This document shows, piece by piece, positions 5,321 through 6,265 of a DNA stretch of 6,265 nucleotides. The position numbers and the translations under genes were made by a program. How positions within the stretch are numbered: the stretch's first letter is position 1; every line of letters starts with the position of its first letter. Origin of the DNA: Spirochaetia bacterium UBA5550 (GTDB taxonomy: Bacteria > Spirochaetota > UBA4802 > UBA5550); NCBI GenBank assembly GCA_002425885.1, contig DINC01000366.1:1-6265 (forward strand), written 5' to 3'. Below the pieces are notes generated by a model. It was not told where the DNA came from. It saw only the letters and a program-made list of their open reading frames with translations, and searched no databases.

Positions 5321-6265
5321 AAATAAATAATGTGAAAAGTTTGTTTGCGCCACTATTGTTCGGATTTTTTATTCTGTTCTCTCCTGCAGCAGATGCAGAA
5401 AACAGAAGTATCCCTTCACTTGACGGACTTCCGCAGGTGGAGACCCGTGATCTTAAAAATAAGATCAGGCTTCTGACGATCAGAGATGAACTGCCGAGAA
5501 CTGAAATTATCTGTTCTATCGGATTCGGAAAAATTTACGAGAATTCAGAAAATGCGGGATTATCAGAAATCATGGCGAAGGAGATATCGCTTTCAGGTAC
5601 TAAAAAGTATCCGGGAAATGAACTGAATGAAAAGCTCGAAGCTCTCGGGGGCGATATTAGTATAAACGCAGGCTGGGAAAATATAACCATAGTAATAAAA
5701 GTTCTCAGCAGGCATTCCGGGTTCGCCTTTGACCTCCTGGGTGATATTCTTGAAAACCCTGTTTTCAGGAAAGAAAATCTGGTGTATTCAAAAAAACTTG
5801 TGCAGGAGAAATTCAGAAGGGAGATGGATGATCCATCTAACGCAGGTTTTACAAAGGTGAGAGAGATCATATTTCATGGAAAGGGGTATGGGGCAACACT
5901 CAGTGAAAAAAGTATAAATTCAATTACTGCAGATACTCTCAGTGAAACCTGGGGGAGAGTAGCAAAAGGGGGGAATATTCTTATTGCTGTATCATCTCCG
6001 CTTGAGAATGAGAAAATCTTTGAAATTGCATCTGACGAATTATCAAAAATAGCAGAAGGTAAAAGAGAATTCTACACATCAGATAATGCGGCACTTATCT
6101 CTGAACTTAATATTAAATCCGGGAATATTTATCTTCTTCCAAAAGAACTTGAACAGGCAACTATAATCACAGGGACAATAGCCCCGGAGATAAATTACCA
6201 GGGGAATTATTCACTCTTCCTTATGAATTATATACTTGGCGGTGGTTCCTTTAATTCCAGACTTA
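5317..6265 (+). CDS. Exported M16-family protein lacking the zinc motif (partial, right edge)
   Basis: Translating from the ATG at 5317 gives 316 codons with no stop before the window ends, so the 3' part is missing. A signal peptide is evident (MKINNVK, hydrophobic 9-23, likely cut after ADA at residue 27), so it should be periplasmic. The fold is M16: a strand RLLTIRDELPRTEIICSIGFG, then NAGLSEIMAKEI where active members have GxAHxxEH, then LNEKLEALGGDISINAGWE, ENPVFRKENL, and near the end NYILGGGSFNSRL (304-316). At the zinc motif, His, Glu and His are replaced by Glu83, Ala86 and Lys87 in my alignment, so it should be catalytically dead. It keeps the GGGSxxSRL segment used for substrate contact in partner subunits. 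Overlap by 4 nt with the active M16 gene and a good AGGAG suggest coupled synthesis and a heterodimer, as known for other bacterial M16 pairs. The heterodimer is inferred. Confidence 0.88.
   Translation, partial: MKINNVKSLFAPLLFGFFILFSPAADAENRSIPSLDGLPQVETRDLKNKIRLLTIRDELPRTEIICSIGFGKIYENSENAGLSEIMAKEISLSGTKKYPGNELNEKLEALGGDISINAGWENITIVIKVLSRHSGFAFDLLGDILENPVFRKENLVYSKKLVQEKFRREMDDPSNAGFTKVREIIFHGKGYGATLSEKSINSITADTLSETWGRVAKGGNILIAVSSPLENEKIFEIASDELSKIAEGKREFYTSDNAALISELNIKSGNIYLLPKELEQATIITGTIAPEINYQGNYSLFLMNYILGGGSFNSRL

Noticed and set aside
5535..5870. A 111-codon minus-strand open frame opposite the second M16 gene
   Set aside because: The + strand frame here encodes a clear M16 fold with signal peptide and ribosome site; the opposite frame is a shadow.
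5317..6265. Second M16 gene as a pseudogene because it lacks HxxEH
   Set aside because: The frame is open for 316 codons with signal peptide, good ribosome site and conserved fold; loss of the zinc motif is normal for partner subunits.

Overview
The window comes from a Gram-negative-type (diderm) bacterium of modest G+C content, roughly 40% by eye. The phylum is not settled. The rho-rpmE pair, a lipoprotein-modifying Lgt and two exported M16-family peptidases would fit Desulfobacterota, Deferribacterota, Spirochaetota or a relative, but nothing here is diagnostic. All six or seven genes look intact and chromosomal. I see no tRNA, rRNA, CRISPR array, insertion sequence or prophage signature.

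Layout. Positions 1-1650 carry rho (transcription termination factor) and then rpmE (zinc-binding ribosomal protein L31), both on the + strand, closed by a strong intrinsic terminator. Positions 1633-3267 carry a minus-strand pair, lgt followed 6 nt later by an EamA/DMT-family 10-TM transporter. This pair converges on rpmE, and the rpmE terminator is built partly from the last codons of the transporter gene. Positions 3268-3447 are a divergent intergenic region with a near-consensus sigma-70 promoter on the + strand, a palindrome over its -10 element, and a leader of about 120 nt containing an imperfect tandem 30-nt repeat. Positions 3448-6265 hold a + strand operon: a small TPR-like protein, an exported M16 zinc peptidase with an intact HxxEH site, and a second exported M16 protein that has lost HxxEH and is cut by the window edge. 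The stop and start codons in this operon overlap (8 nt, then 4 nt), which suggests translational coupling.

How they work together. The left half is housekeeping (termination, ribosome, lipoprotein maturation). The right half looks like a dedicated envelope proteolysis unit. By analogy with other bacterial M16 pairs, the catalytic subunit and the degenerate subunit probably form a heterodimer in the periplasm, while the TPR-like protein has no signal peptide and should stay in the cytoplasm. This operon, its leader and the divergent Lgt active-site loop are the parts most worth a second look. I did not find a clearly new multi-gene system.
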